Part shown: positions 36,362 through 46,112 of the stretch, piece after piece
How the letters are laid out: every line of letters begins with the position of its first letter
How positions within the stretch are numbered: position 1 is the first letter of the stretch
Source: Gammaproteobacteria bacterium
Lineage (GTDB): Bacteria; Pseudomonadota; Gammaproteobacteria; SZUA-229
DNA: 64,000 nucleotides
Assembly (NCBI GenBank): GCA_026195895.1
Contig: JAPHRO010000026.1
Coordinates: 62,001 to 126,000, forward strand
Direction: 5' to 3'
The notes under the pieces: generated by a model
What the model was told of the DNA's origin: nothing
The model's input: only the letters and a program-made list of their open reading frames with translations
Databases searched by the model: none
Translations under genes and position numbers: made by a program

Positions 36362-37402
36362 CTACACCGCATCTTTTTTCTTTTTGGCTTTACCAGAGCC
36401 TTTCAGGTGATATTCAACCACCCGTTCAACTTCTGCTTTTGATCCCAGCACCACCGGCACCCGCTGGTGCAGATCTTTGGCATCCACATCCAGTATCCGT
36501 TCCCGGCCGGTTGAACTCATGCCGCCCGCCTGCTCAACAATATAGCTCATCGGATTGGCTTCATACATCAGGCGTAATTTACCGGCTTTTGATGGATCCC
36601 GGTTATCGTAGGGATACATGAAAATACCACCGCGCACCAGGATACGATAAACCTCCGCCACCATGGAAGCGACCCAGCGCATATTATAGCGTTTACCCAG
36701 CGGGCCTTTTTCACCCTGAACACAGTCTTCGATGTATTCTTTCATCGGCTCTTCCCAGAACCGCTTGTTAGCCATATTGATGGCATATTCCGTGGTTTCT
36801 TCGGGGATTTTACAGCCTTCGGTAGTCAGTACGAATTCACCAATACTGTTGTCCAGGGTGAACATGTTTACGCCCTGACCAGTGGTTAGCACCAGCACCG
36901 TTGCCGGGCCGTACACAACAAAACCCGCCGCTTTCTGATCCGCACCATTCTGGTAGAAATCTTCCAGCGTTGGATCGGCGCGACAGCCCATAGGGGCTTT
37001 CAGTACAGAGAAAATCGTACCGACAGAAATATTCACGTCGATATTAGATGAGCCGTCCAGCGGATCGAACATCAGCAGGTATTCACCGCGCTCAACCGCA
37101 GGCACCAGAATGGGATCATCCACTTCTTCCGAGCCCATACCCGCCACCAGACCGCTGAATTTCATGTGATTGACCATGATATCGTTGGTAATAATATCCA
37201 GTTCTTTCTGGGTTTCACCCTGCACATTTTCCGAACCCGCCACACCCAGCACACCGGATAATTCGCCACGGCTCACCGTTGCTGCTATTTCCTTACAGGT
37301 AATACTCACTTCGTGGATTAATTCAATTAAATCGTAGGACAGGTCAACACCTGCGCGTTTTTCATGCAACAGAAATTGCTTAAGTTTCATACCTGTAGTC
37401 AT
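36362..37402 (-). CDS. fbp: fructose-1,6-bisphosphatase class I
   Basis: This enzyme removes the 1-phosphate in gluconeogenesis or the Calvin cycle. The 346 residues show the class I pattern: a metal-binding Asp pair in LMFDPLDGSSNIDVN, ELDIITNDIM, GSEEVDDP and the end GKLRLMYEANPMSYIVEQAGG. A GGGAG lies five bases before the ATG at 37402; an upstream TTG would add four residues. No Calvin-cycle genes (RuBisCO, prkB) are nearby, so gluconeogenesis is the safe reading. The C-terminus is Lys-rich (GKAKKKKD). Confidence 0.96.
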   Translation of the reverse strand: MTTGMKLKQFLLHEKRAGVDLSYDLIELIHEVSITCKEIAATVSRGELSGVLGVAGSENVQGETQKELDIITNDIMVNHMKFSGLVAGMGSEEVDDPILVPAVERGEYLLMFDPLDGSSNIDVNISVGTIFSVLKAPMGCRADPTLEDFYQNGADQKAAGFVVYGPATVLVLTTGQGVNMFTLDNSIGEFVLTTEGCKIPEETTEYAINMANKRFWEEPMKEYIEDCVQGEKGPLGKRYNMRWVASMVAEVYRILVRGGIFMYPYDNRDPSKAGKLRLMYEANPMSYIVEQAGGMSSTGRERILDVDAKDLHQRVPVVLGSKAEVERVVEYHLKGSGKAKKKKDAV

Positions 37403-37602
37403 AACAACTCCCAATAAACGTTATATATCGTCACCAGGAAAGTTGCTCAGGGGGGAGGTTCTTTCGCCGGTTCTCACAAGGCGGCGTATATTAGCATATT
37501 ATGTATTATTATTATACTGTCAGGATTATTAACGCCGCACTAATAAATCATAGAAATATCAATAACCTGGAGAGGCCAACATCCAAACCATCAGGTGAAT
37601 AA

Positions 37603-38799
37603 CTAAACCTGTAAGCCCGCCGCCTGCGCCGATGCCCAGGCCCATTGGAAATTAAACCCGCCGAGCTGGCCGGTGACATCGACCACTTCGCCAATAAAAT
37701 ACAGCCCCGGCTGTTTTTTCGCTACCATGGTTTTTGACGACAGTTCGTCAGTGTCTACACCGCCCAGAGTGACCTCAGCAGTTTTATAACCTTCGGTAGA
37801 TTCGGGATAGAGTTTCCAGTGATGAAACCGGTGCGCCATGTCACTGAGCTGTTTTTCACTGAACTGGTTAATGGGCCTATCAAGTGACCAGATTTCGCAT
37901 AGCCGCAGCGCCAGTCGTTTCGGCAATTGGCTGGACAGAATATTTTTCAGCTCCATTTTTGGATGCAGTCTTCGCTGCTCCTGCAAATAGCCCAGTAGAT
38001 TGAAGCCCGGTAATAAATCAATCAGAATAAAATCACCAGGCTTCCAGTAGGATGAAATCTGCAAAATGGCCGGCCCGCTCAAGCCTTTATGGGTAAAGAG
38101 CAAGCCACCGCTGACACTTTCATTATTGCAGCACACCGACACTTCGGTAGACAAGCCTGACAGGCCAGCTAATTTTTCCTGCCATTTTTTCTGTAACACA
38201 AACGGCACCAGTGAGGCATGCGTGGCTAACACATTTATGCCGAACTGTTTTGCGATTGCATAACCGAAACCCGTTGCACCCAGCGTGGGAATAGACAAAC
38301 CGCCGGTAGCCACCACCAGCGATTCGGCACTGTATTGACCATCAGTGGTTGCCAGCAAAAACTGATCCTGCTTGCTAATTTTTTTTATGCTACAACGGGC
38401 TTTAATTTTCACACCTGCCCGTGCGCATTCGGCCAACAGCATTTGTAGAATATCTCTGGAACTGTTTTTACAGAACAGTTGCCCGGCATCTTTCTCGACA
38501 TATTCAATCTGATGCTGTTCAACTAGCGCCAGAAAATCATAAGGGGTATAGCGTTTTAAGGCCGATTTACAAAAATGGGGATTTGCCGAAAAGTAATTTT
38601 CCGCCGTTGCGTACAGATTGGTAAAATTGCAGCGGCCACCCCCCGACATCAGAATTTTTTTACCAACTTTATTGGCGTGATCCAGCACCAGCACTTTACG
38701 CCCGCGCTGCCCGGCTGCAATTGCACACATTAGGCCCGCAGCACCGGCACCAATAATAATGACGTCATATTCATGAGTAGTATGCGGAGACGATTGCAT
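37603..38799 (-). CDS. HI0933/YhiN-like FAD-dependent oxidoreductase
   Basis: The 398-residue flavoprotein has the dinucleotide motif VIIIGAGAAGLMCAIAAGQRG, then KILMSGGGRCNFTN, which marks the HI0933/YhiN (BaiN-like) family, a second FAD contact LVVATGG and C-terminal YFIGEVVDVTGQLGGFNFQWA. Some relatives reduce steroid or bile acid enoyl groups, but the substrate here is unknown. The ATG at 38799 is chosen since it precedes the Rossmann motif by a usual distance; upstream codons overlap the kinase-like gene. The kinase-like gene lies just upstream on the same strand. Confidence 0.87.
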   Translation of the reverse strand: MQSSPHTTHEYDVIIIGAGAAGLMCAIAAGQRGRKVLVLDHANKVGKKILMSGGGRCNFTNLYATAENYFSANPHFCKSALKRYTPYDFLALVEQHQIEYVEKDAGQLFCKNSSRDILQMLLAECARAGVKIKARCSIKKISKQDQFLLATTDGQYSAESLVVATGGLSIPTLGATGFGYAIAKQFGINVLATHASLVPFVLQKKWQEKLAGLSGLSTEVSVCCNNESVSGGLLFTHKGLSGPAILQISSYWKPGDFILIDLLPGFNLLGYLQEQRRLHPKMELKNILSSQLPKRLALRLCEIWSLDRPINQFSEKQLSDMAHRFHHWKLYPESTEGYKTAEVTLGGVDTDELSSKTMVAKKQPGLYFIGEVVDVTGQLGGFNFQWAWASAQAAGLQV

Positions 38800-38827
38800 A
38801 GAATTTTTGCGGATCAGAGCAGCAATT

Positions 38828-39706
38828 TTATTTGAGCTCGGCCAGTAACTGTTCCAGCATACTGAGCGCCTGACCATGATAGCCGCCACCAAATATATTC
38901 AGGTGATTAATGATGTGATACAGATTGTAAAACGTCTTGCGCACTGGATAACCCGCATCCAGTGGCCATGCCTCACCATAGGCTGCATAAAAGGCCTGAC
39001 CAAAACCGCCAAACAAATGGGTCATGGCCAGATCGGCTTCGCGATCACCATAATAGAATGCGGGATCATAAATTACCGGCGTACCGTCGGCTAAACCGGC
39101 AGCATTGCCACCCCACAAATCACCATGCAACATGGATGGCTGCGGACTGTAACCTTCAAAAAACAAATGCATATCGGCCAGCAGTTTTTCACCCAGGCTT
39201 TGTAATTCACCACCATAGCCATTTTGTCTCGCCAGCCGCAATTGATAAGCCAGCCGATGCTCACGCCAGAATTCGATCCAGTCGCTATGCCAGTCATTAA
39301 TCTGCGGTGTGGAACCAATGGTATTGTTGCGATGCCAGCCGAAACGGTCATGGCTTATTCGGTGCATAGCCGCAAACTGCTCACCTAACAGGCTCATGTT
39401 CGGCGTGCCGTGTAAATTTAAAAATTCCAGCACCAGAAAACAGCTTGCGCCATCATCTCCATAACACACCGGTTGCGGCACCTTGATAGTATGGGTCTGG
39501 GCCATCTCCTGCAAAGCCTCCGCTTCAGCCGCAAACATATCGCCATGTTCAATGCTGTTGGTTTTTACAAAATAACTGACCTTCCCATCGGACACTTTTG
39601 TTGTCTGATTGATACAGCCACCACCGGCAGCCTGCTGGTTTTTAATCTGGAATGTCTCGCCGGTTGCCGCTGTTATGTGCTGACTGATTTGATCCCAAAG
39701 TGACAT
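38828..39706 (-). CDS. fructosamine kinase family protein
   Basis: The 292-residue protein belongs to the fructosamine-3-kinase/YniA group of the aminoglycoside-phosphotransferase-like fold. Key segments are AAGGGCINQT (glycine loop), SYFVKTN (Lys), the catalytic loop MLHGDLWGGNAAGL and the metal site VIYDPAFYYGDREADLAMTHLFGGF. Such kinases phosphorylate glycated lysines or ribulosamines, marking them for release. It starts at ATG 39706, 48 bases inside a longer open frame whose start lies in a hydrophobic non-homologous stretch. The YhiN-like gene follows. Confidence 0.9.
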   Translation of the reverse strand: MSLWDQISQHITAATGETFQIKNQQAAGGGCINQTTKVSDGKVSYFVKTNSIEHGDMFAAEAEALQEMAQTHTIKVPQPVCYGDDGASCFLVLEFLNLHGTPNMSLLGEQFAAMHRISHDRFGWHRNNTIGSTPQINDWHSDWIEFWREHRLAYQLRLARQNGYGGELQSLGEKLLADMHLFFEGYSPQPSMLHGDLWGGNAAGLADGTPVIYDPAFYYGDREADLAMTHLFGGFGQAFYAAYGEAWPLDAGYPVRKTFYNLYHIINHLNIFGGGYHGQALSMLEQLLAELK

Positions 39707-39792
39707 AAAAAAATGACCGCCCGATAACAGGTATAAGAAGCTGCGTGTTAGCATAACCGAATTATTTTTTAGAAAGAACCCAAAGACACCAC

Positions 39793-40212
39793 ATGACTCA
39801 ACAAACCGCCTCTTTGGCAGAACAAATCGGTCGTGATCAGATACGCCGGGTTATTAATGCTTTTTACCAGAAACTGCTCGTGCACCCGAAACTCGGACAT
39901 TTTTTTTCATCCATTGATGACTTTGAAAATCACCAGCAACGCATCAGCGATTTCTGGTGGATGGCGATGGGCGGCCCACTGAAAAATCGACCTGAACCCA
40001 AAATTGATATGATTGGCAAACATTTTCCCCTGGGTATAAAACAGCAGGATCTGGAACTGTGGCTGGTTATTTTTGGTGAGACACTGGGTGAACAACTGGA
40101 TGAAAAACTGGCCGTGCAATGGATGGACAAGGCGCTACAAATCGGCAGCCGCATAAAACAAATCGTGATCGACCATCAGCCCATGGGGGTCGAAATAGGC
40201 AAGCCATCATGA
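39793..40212 (+). CDS. group III truncated haemoglobin
   Basis: This 139-residue haem protein shows the truncated-globin fold: VINAFYQKLLVHPKLGHFF, the region FWWMAMGGPL typical of group III, KIDMIGKHFPLG with the proximal His in the F-helix area, and a C-terminal helix WMDKALQIGSRI. Such globins bind oxygen or nitric oxide and may help resist nitrosative stress, which fits the orphan NorEF pair in the window only loosely. It overlaps the next gene by four bases (ATGA). Confidence 0.85.
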   Translation: MTQQTASLAEQIGRDQIRRVINAFYQKLLVHPKLGHFFSSIDDFENHQQRISDFWWMAMGGPLKNRPEPKIDMIGKHFPLGIKQQDLELWLVIFGETLGEQLDEKLAVQWMDKALQIGSRIKQIVIDHQPMGVEIGKPS

Positions 40213-40754
40213 AAGTCCATGACAGTATTTCACCCGATATGGTGCACTGGATGCATAAACAGGCGATGTTTTTTGTCGCCAGCGCGCCCCTGTCTGCCGA
40301 GGGACATGTAAACCTTTCCCCCCGGGGTTACGACTGCTTTCGCGTGCTGTCGCCAAATGCCGTAGCCTGGCTGGATTTAACCGGCAGCGGCAATGAAACC
40401 GCCGCTCACCTGCAGGAAAATGGCCGAATTACCCTTATGTTCTGTGCTTTTGAGGGCGAGCCACAAATCCTGCGTCTGTATGGCAAAGGCGAAACCCTGT
40501 TGCCCGAAAGTCCGGAATGGCAGCAACTGATTGATCAATTCCCGCCACTGCCCGGTCCTCGGCAAATTATTAGAGTCAATGTTGAGCGGGTACAAACATC
40601 CTGTGGCTATAGCGTGCCTTTCATGGAGTATCGGGCTGATCGCGATCGCTTGCTGGATTTATCAATAAAAAAAGGGGAAGCCGGCCTGAAAGAATACCGA
40701 AAACAGAAAAATAGCCGAAGCATTGACGGCCTGGATATTAAACTGAAAGACTAG
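40209..40754 (+). CDS. pyridoxamine 5'-phosphate oxidase-like flavin-binding protein
   Basis: The 181-residue protein has the split-barrel fold of the PNPOx-like family: HVNLSPRGYDCFRVLSPN, the FMN-contact segment LTGSGNETAAHLQENGRITLMFCAFEG (shown as its ends only), RQIIRVNVERVQTSCGYSVP and a charged tail. Substrate unknown. Its start overlaps the haemoglobin gene's stop by four bases (ATGA), so the two are coupled; a haem-globin with a flavin protein suggests a redox pair, an inference from spacing only. Confidence 0.85.
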   Translation: MKVHDSISPDMVHWMHKQAMFFVASAPLSAEGHVNLSPRGYDCFRVLSPNAVAWLDLTGSGNETAAHLQENGRITLMFCAFEGEPQILRLYGKGETLLPESPEWQQLIDQFPPLPGPRQIIRVNVERVQTSCGYSVPFMEYRADRDRLLDLSIKKGEAGLKEYRKQKNSRSIDGLDIKLKD

Positions 40755-41384
40755 AAAAAACCTTATGCACAACCCGGATTCAATTTGCGTACAGGCTGTA
40801 CAAAAATTAACCACAGCCCAGAAAAATAATATAAGCCATTGAAAAATCAACAGATATCAGTGCGCAACAATTGATCGATGGGGCCTGTTTTTGCGCTTGT
40901 TCTGCCCGATTAGCACAGACTATCAGAGTTACCCACAGGTTTATCCACAGGAAATAGCAAAAAGATAGCTTTTCATTTAAAAACAAAAACTTACAGCGCC
41001 TTCATAAAAATTAAATTAATGTTTTATGCTAAGCGAACTTAAATTTTAGCTACCAAATCAGCAAAATAATGGCAAGCGTCTGACAAATTTTTTTTACTTA
41101 TACACATGACTGAAAAATGTTTATATATAGTAAATCTAATATTTCGCAAATGCCTATATTTATAGGCTTTGCGAAATATGTTTCCATAAGCCATTGATTT
41201 TAAAGACTATAATATTTTGTCTATTTTTTAACCAAAATGTCACAAATGCCGTCCTGTTGCAGACTCAACTCAGTTATCAGACATTAATCCACAGAGTTAT
41301 CCACAGCTTCTGTGGAAAAAGTTTTTTAGCCCAATCACACATTTCGATAAAGCATTTCATCAGACACACTGGCACAATACGCCC
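40755..41384. other. gene-free AT-rich region dense in DnaA boxes (candidate replication origin)
   Basis: The 630 bases between the PPOX-like gene and priA have no convincing reading frame. They contain five exact TTWTNCACA DnaA boxes: TTATGCACA 40763, TTATCCACA 40941, TTATACACA 41098, TTATCCACA 41297 and, on the minus strand, TTTTCCACA 41311-41319. Three more differ by one base (TTAACCACA 40807, TTACCCACA 40929, TAATCCACA 41285). Two doublets have the same 12-base pitch: 40929/40941 and 41285/41297. Two AT-rich stretches (40950-41050, 41080-41150) lie between. A 41-base palindrome lies at 41139. By chance I expect about 0.04 exact boxes here. This is what an oriC looks like; a DnaA-titrating site is the alternative. 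Confidence 0.7.
41139..41179. repeat. 41-base near-perfect palindrome inside the DnaA-box region
   Basis: ATATTTCGCAAA (41139-41150) is matched by TTTGCGAAATAT (41168-41179) and inside it GCCTATA by TATAGGC, with a single unpaired T at 41151. It does not resemble a dif site. It could be a binding site for an origin protein or a hairpin. Confidence 0.7.
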
Positions 41385-43601
41385 ATGCCAGACCAGACCC
41401 CCATGAAAACCATTGCTAAAATTGCTGTTCCCGCCCCTTTGTTTGGCCTGTTTGACTATAAAATCAGTCAACAACAGCAACTCAGCATCACGCCCGGCTG
41501 CCGTGTCAAAATTCCCTTTGGGCGGAAATCTGTCACTGGCGTGGTTGTTCAAACAGCCAGTCACAGCGATTTCCCCGACAGCCGACTTAAAGCCATCGAA
41601 CAGCTCATCGATGAAACCCCGGTGTTATCAGCCGAGCTGCTCAAATTGCTGGAATGGGCCGCCGGCTACTATCAACATCCCCTCGGCGACGTTATCGCTA
41701 CTGCGCTGCCCAAACTGCTACGCCAGGGGCTGCCCCCCGAGGTAAAGGGTGATACGGTCTGGCAACTGACAGAACAGGGCAAAACAACTACCGCCGATGA
41801 ACTTGGCCGCGCCCCCAGACAGGCCAGCCTGCTGACATTGTTGCAACAGGATCGCGCTGCCCTGAATAGCGAACAACTGAATGCCCTGAGTGAAAACTGG
41901 CGGCCGGCGATGCAGGGTCTGGTAAAAAAACGGCTGGTGGAAACCCGTGAACTGCCCTGCCTTATGCTTGCCGATGCTGCCCGACAACCGGCACCTGCGC
42001 TCAATATTGAACAGCAGGCCGCCGTTGCTGCGGTCAGTCAGCTATTTGATCAGTTCCATAGTTTTCTGCTGCAGGGCATCACCGGCAGCGGTAAAACCGA
42101 GGTTTATCTGGCGCTGGTTGAGCAGATGATCGAACGAGGCAAACAGGTACTGATTCTGGTACCGGAAATCAGCCTGACGCCACAGTTAACCCGCCGCTTT
42201 CAGCAACGGCTGACTGTGCCGATAGCCGCCATGCACTCGGGCCTGAATGATCGCCAGCGGCTGTGCGCCTGGAGCATGGCGCGGGAAAATCGCACCCAGG
42301 TGGTGATTGGTACCCGTTCGGCGCTGTTTATGCCAATGCCCGAACTGGGCCTGATAATCATCGATGAAGAACATGACGGCTCGCTCAAGCAACAGGAGGG
42401 CTTTCGCTACCATGCCCGCGACCTGGCGCTGGTCAGAGCCAGAAATAATAACATCCCGATTCTGCTGGGCTCGGCCACGCCGTCACTGGAAACCCTGAAC
42501 AATGCTAACCGTGGCCAATATCAGCAGCTACACCTGACCCAGCGCGCTTCGAATGCCAGACCGCCCAGAATCCACGTACTGGATGTCTGCCGCCGGCCGC
42601 TGGAAGACGGCATCTCCGACATTCTGCTGGCGCAGATACAGCAGCACCTGAAACAGGACGGCCAGATACTGCTATTTCTGAATCGGCGGGGTTATGCACC
42701 GCTATTGATGTGCCACGCCTGCGGCTGGACCACCGACTGTCCGCGATGTGATGCCCATATGACGTTGCATCACCATAGCCAGCGCTTGCAGTGTCATCAT
42801 TGTGGTCATGAACGCGCCGCACCTGAACAGTGTCCGGAATGCAGTGCCGAAGAACTCTACATCCCCGGTGCCGGAACCGAGCGTATCGAGCAGGCATTAA
42901 ACCGGCATTTCCCCGACACCTTGATCAGTCGCATCGATCGCGATACCACTCGCCGCAAAGGCGCACTGCACGATAAACTGGAACAGGCCCGTACCGGCGA
43001 AGCAAAAATCCTCATCGGCACCCAGATGCTGGCCAAAGGCCATGATTTTCCCAATGTCACCCTGGTTGGCATCCTGGATACGGACCAGGGGCTGTTCAGT
43101 GCCGATTTCAGGGGTACCGAACACATGGCGCAACTGATCGTTCAGGTCGCCGGACGCGCCGGACGCGCGACCAAACCGGGAGAGGTTTTTATTCAAACCC
43201 ATCATCCCGAGCACCCGCTGTTGCAAACGCTGTTAAATCAGGGCTATGAAGGATTTGCCCGGGCGGCACTGGCAGAACGCCAGACCGCCCAGTTCCCGCC
43301 CTTTGCCTATATGACGGTCCTGCGCTGCGCAGCGCCCCAGAAACAGTCCTCCATGCAATTTCTACATGATGCCCGCAGCCTGCTGGCCAGGCTGCCAACA
43401 ACCGGGGTGGAAATATTCGGCCCGCTGCCCGCGCCGATGGAACGTCGTGCGGGTCGATTCCGGGCACAACTGATTCTGCAATCGACGGAACGTAAAGCGC
43501 TGCACAACCTGCTGAATCAATGGGTACCACAATTGAGCAAATTAAAAATGGCCAACCGGGTCAGATGGTCGGTGGATATAGATCCACAGAATATGTATTG
43601 A
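41385..43601 (+). CDS. priA: primosomal helicase PriA
   Basis: PriA restarts stalled replication forks. The 738 residues contain the DNA-binding N domain (VPAPLFGLFDYKIS), Walker A GITGSGKTEVYLA, DEEH in IIIDEEHDGSLKQQ, the GSATPSLETL motif, the zinc-binding Cys series (CHACGWTTDCPRCDAH, CHHCGHERAAPEQCPECS) and C-terminal VAGRAGRATKPGEV. Two ATG candidates (41385 and 41403) exist; no Shine-Dalgarno decides, and the second fits the usual N-terminus. It leads a run of plus-strand genes into argS and the SPOR gene, as in other gammaproteobacteria, and abuts the candidate origin. Confidence 0.97.
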   Translation: MPDQTPMKTIAKIAVPAPLFGLFDYKISQQQQLSITPGCRVKIPFGRKSVTGVVVQTASHSDFPDSRLKAIEQLIDETPVLSAELLKLLEWAAGYYQHPLGDVIATALPKLLRQGLPPEVKGDTVWQLTEQGKTTTADELGRAPRQASLLTLLQQDRAALNSEQLNALSENWRPAMQGLVKKRLVETRELPCLMLADAARQPAPALNIEQQAAVAAVSQLFDQFHSFLLQGITGSGKTEVYLALVEQMIERGKQVLILVPEISLTPQLTRRFQQRLTVPIAAMHSGLNDRQRLCAWSMARENRTQVVIGTRSALFMPMPELGLIIIDEEHDGSLKQQEGFRYHARDLALVRARNNNIPILLGSATPSLETLNNANRGQYQQLHLTQRASNARPPRIHVLDVCRRPLEDGISDILLAQIQQHLKQDGQILLFLNRRGYAPLLMCHACGWTTDCPRCDAHMTLHHHSQRLQCHHCGHERAAPEQCPECSAEELYIPGAGTERIEQALNRHFPDTLISRIDRDTTRRKGALHDKLEQARTGEAKILIGTQMLAKGHDFPNVTLVGILDTDQGLFSADFRGTEHMAQLIVQVAGRAGRATKPGEVFIQTHHPEHPLLQTLLNQGYEGFARAALAERQTAQFPPFAYMTVLRCAAPQKQSSMQFLHDARSLLARLPTTGVEIFGPLPAPMERRAGRFRAQLILQSTERKALHNLLNQWVPQLSKLKMANRVRWSVDIDPQNMY

Positions 43602-43692
43602 AGATAACTCCCTCAAATGAGTGAGCAGGCTTTATCCCTGTCAGTTTCCCATGTAAAATTCGCCCACTTTTTAAAGCATCCCGGCCGTAATC

Positions 43693-45453
43693 TTGAAACA
43701 CGAAATTAAAACCCTGCTGACCCAGGCGGTATCATCGCTAAAATCCAGCGATGTCATACCCGATGATGTTGAGCCCAATATTCAGATCACGCGCACCAAA
43801 GACCCGTCCCATGGTGATTTCGCCTGCAACCTGGCGATGATGCTGGCAAAACCGGCGGCCAGGAATCCGCGCGAGCTGGCACAACTGCTGGTCGATGCCC
43901 TACCCGCCAGCGAACACATAGAAAAAGTCGCTATTGCCGGGCCGGGCTTCATTAACTTTTTTGTCAGCCAGGACAACACGCTGTCGGTGATCCGCGACGT
44001 GATGCAACAGGCCGAAACCTATGGTCTGAGTAACATCGGCGCCGGACGCAGGGTTCAGCTCGAGTTTGTATCCGCCAATCCAACCGGGCCGTTGCATGTG
44101 GGCCATGGTCGTGGCGCTGCCTATGGAGCAACCGTGGCAGACCTGCTGGAAGCAGTCGGCTTCAATGTGCACCGTGAATACTACGTCAATGACGCCGGTC
44201 GCCAGATGGACATACTGGCCACCAGCGTCTGGCTACGTTATCTGCAGCTCAACGACATTGAGCTAGTCTTCCCCAGCAATGGCTACCAGGGGGATTATGT
44301 GATTGAGATCGCCCGCGATCTGCAGGCACAACATGGCGGCAATCTGGTGCACCCGCTGGCCGCAGTCATGGAAGACATTCCCGCTGACGAGCCCCAGGGC
44401 GGCGACAAGGAAATTCATATTGATGCTTTGATTGCCCGCTGCAAAATACTGCTTGGGGACGACTCTTACCTGCAGGTATTCGATGCTGGCCTAAATACAA
44501 TTATCCAGGATATCCGTGATGACCTGGCCGGTTTCGGCGTCGTCTATGACGACTGGTTCTCCGAGCGCACCCTGGCAAAACGCGGTTTAATCAAACAGGC
44601 GATCGATCGGCTGAAAGACAGCGGACACATTTATGAAAAGGGTGGCGCGCTGTGGTTCAGGTCCACCGACTTCGGCGATGAAAAAGATCGTGTCGTGGTG
44701 CGTGACAATGGCCAGACCACCTACTTTGCCTCCGACATCGCCTACCATATGGACAAACTGGAGCGGGGCTTTGATCGCGTTATTGATGTCTGGGGTGCAG
44801 ACCACCACGGTTATGTACCACGGGTAAAAGCTGCCTTAACGGCACTGGGTGACGAAGCCGATAAACTGGATGTATTGCTGGTGCAGTTCGCAGTGCTCTA
44901 TCGCCATGGCGAAAAAGTGCAGATGTCAACGCGTTCCGGCTCATTTGTCACGCTGCGTGAATTACGTGAGGAAGTCGGCACCGATGCCGCGCGTTTCTTT
45001 TATGTCATGCGCAAGTGCGAACAGCATATGGATTTTGATCTTGACCTGGCCAAATCCCAGAGCAGTGACAACCCGGTGTATTACATCCAGTACGCCCATG
45101 CACGCATCTGCAGCGTGTTCCGTCAACTGCAGGAAAAAAATATTCAGCATGATATAGCCATCGGCAATCAGCATTTAAGCCTGCTAACCGAAAGCCATGA
45201 AACGGCTTTGATAAATTCTCTGGCTAAATATCCAGAAGTAGTAGAGAAAGCGGCACTCAATGAAGAGCCCCATCAACTGGCACATTTTCTTCGCGAGCTT
45301 GCCAATGAACTACATACTTACTACAACGCCCACCAGTTTATTGTTGATCAGGACACAATACGTAATGCACGTTTGAATCTGATAAGTGCAACACAACATG
45401 TACTACACAATGGTCTTAAACTTCTCGGTGTTAGCGCACCCGAGAAAATGTAA
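43693..45453 (+). CDS. argS: arginyl-tRNA synthetase
   Basis: ArgRS charges tRNA-Arg. The 586-residue class I synthetase has the HIGH region as HVGH in [18 protein letters not shown], the KMSKS region as KVQMSTRSG, the [11 protein letters not shown] motif, and the anticodon-binding domain at the C-terminus ([13 protein letters not shown]). The start codon is TTG at 43693; no ATG is available at the conserved N-terminus. It follows priA after 91 bases. Confidence 0.97.
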   Translation: MKHEIKTLLTQAVSSLKSSDVIPDDVEPNIQITRTKDPSHGDFACNLAMMLAKPAARNPRELAQLLVDALPASEHIEKVAIAGPGFINFFVSQDNTLSVIRDVMQQAETYGLSNIGAGRRVQLEFVSANPTGPLHVGHGRGAAYGATVADLLEAVGFNVHREYYVNDAGRQMDILATSVWLRYLQLNDIELVFPSNGYQGDYVIEIARDLQAQHGGNLVHPLAAVMEDIPADEPQGGDKEIHIDALIARCKILLGDDSYLQVFDAGLNTIIQDIRDDLAGFGVVYDDWFSERTLAKRGLIKQAIDRLKDSGHIYEKGGALWFRSTDFGDEKDRVVVRDNGQTTYFASDIAYHMDKLERGFDRVIDVWGADHHGYVPRVKAALTALGDEADKLDVLLVQFAVLYRHGEKVQMSTRSGSFVTLRELREEVGTDAARFFYVMRKCEQHMDFDLDLAKSQSSDNPVYYIQYAHARICSVFRQLQEKNIQHDIAIGNQHLSLLTESHETALINSLAKYPEVVEKAALNEEPHQLAHFLRELANELHTYYNAHQFIVDQDTIRNARLNLISATQHVLHNGLKLLGVSAPEKM

Positions 45454-45467
45454 ATAGAACTGATTCA

Positions 45468-46070
45468 ATGTCACCCGCAGCAAGAGACCTGAAAGGCCGT
45501 CAATCTATGTCCAGTAAAAAACCAATGCCCGGCTATGTCTGGCTACTTGCAGGCCTGGCGATTGGTTTGTTTTTCGCATTTCTGGTTTATCTGGATAAAC
45601 AACCTGAAGAGCAGGTCAGTTTTACCCAGGCAGTTAAACAGGAACTGCAAAAAGTAAAAGATGCTCGCCAGGAAGAAAAGCAGCCGAACGCTGTTAAAAA
45701 AAATACTGCAGACAGCAAAGAACCGCGGTTCGATTTTTATACCATTTTGCCTGAACTGGAAGTTTTCATTCCGGAACCTGAAATTAGCAAACCGCCTAAA
45801 AACATACCCAGTATAAATAATCAGCCGATGGTCACTGGCAAACAATATTTATTACAGGCAGGTTCATTTCGCAACAACGATGATGCGGAAAGACTGAAAG
45901 CCAGTCTCGCCTTACTCGGCGTACAGTCATCCATCCAGAATGTCAGCATTAAAAATGACACCTGGCACCGTGTGCGTATTGGCCCGTTCAATGACACCAA
46001 ATCGCTGCACGAAACTTTGAGCACATTAAAACAAAATAATATCCATGCCATGACCATGGAATTGAAATAG
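45468..46070 (+). CDS. FtsN-like SPOR-domain cell division protein
   Basis: The 200-residue protein has a short basic cytosolic N-terminus (ARDLKGRQ), one membrane helix (PGYVWLLAGLAIGLFFAFLVYL), the FtsN-type linker with RFDFYTILPELEV, and a C-terminal SPOR domain (QYLLQAGSFRNNDDAERLKA, WHRVRIGPFNDTKSL) that binds septal peptidoglycan. The length is shorter than FtsN of E. coli (319) but the FYTILPELEV hallmark and the argS neighbour fit FtsN-like proteins of other gammaproteobacteria. An internal ATG at 45507 would lose the cytosolic motif region. Confidence 0.88.
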   Translation: MSPAARDLKGRQSMSSKKPMPGYVWLLAGLAIGLFFAFLVYLDKQPEEQVSFTQAVKQELQKVKDARQEEKQPNAVKKNTADSKEPRFDFYTILPELEVFIPEPEISKPPKNIPSINNQPMVTGKQYLLQAGSFRNNDDAERLKASLALLGVQSSIQNVSIKNDTWHRVRIGPFNDTKSLHETLSTLKQNNIHAMTMELK

Positions 46071-46112
46071 TAAAATTAAAAATTCTGGAAATAATTTATT
46101 AGGGAGAGGTAG

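Noticed and set aside
41139-41179. dif-like recombination site
   Set aside because: It is a palindrome, but lacks the 11-6-11 XerC/XerD arm sequences, and a terminus site beside a DnaA-box cluster makes no sense.
40755-41384. Phage or plasmid origin with iterons
   Set aside because: The repeats fit DnaA boxes rather than a long iteron, and no Rep, integrase or partition gene is near.
45507-46070. Later ATG as start of the FtsN-like gene
   Set aside because: It would lose the basic ARDLKGRQ cytosolic segment typical of FtsN-like proteins; the ATG at 45468 is kept.
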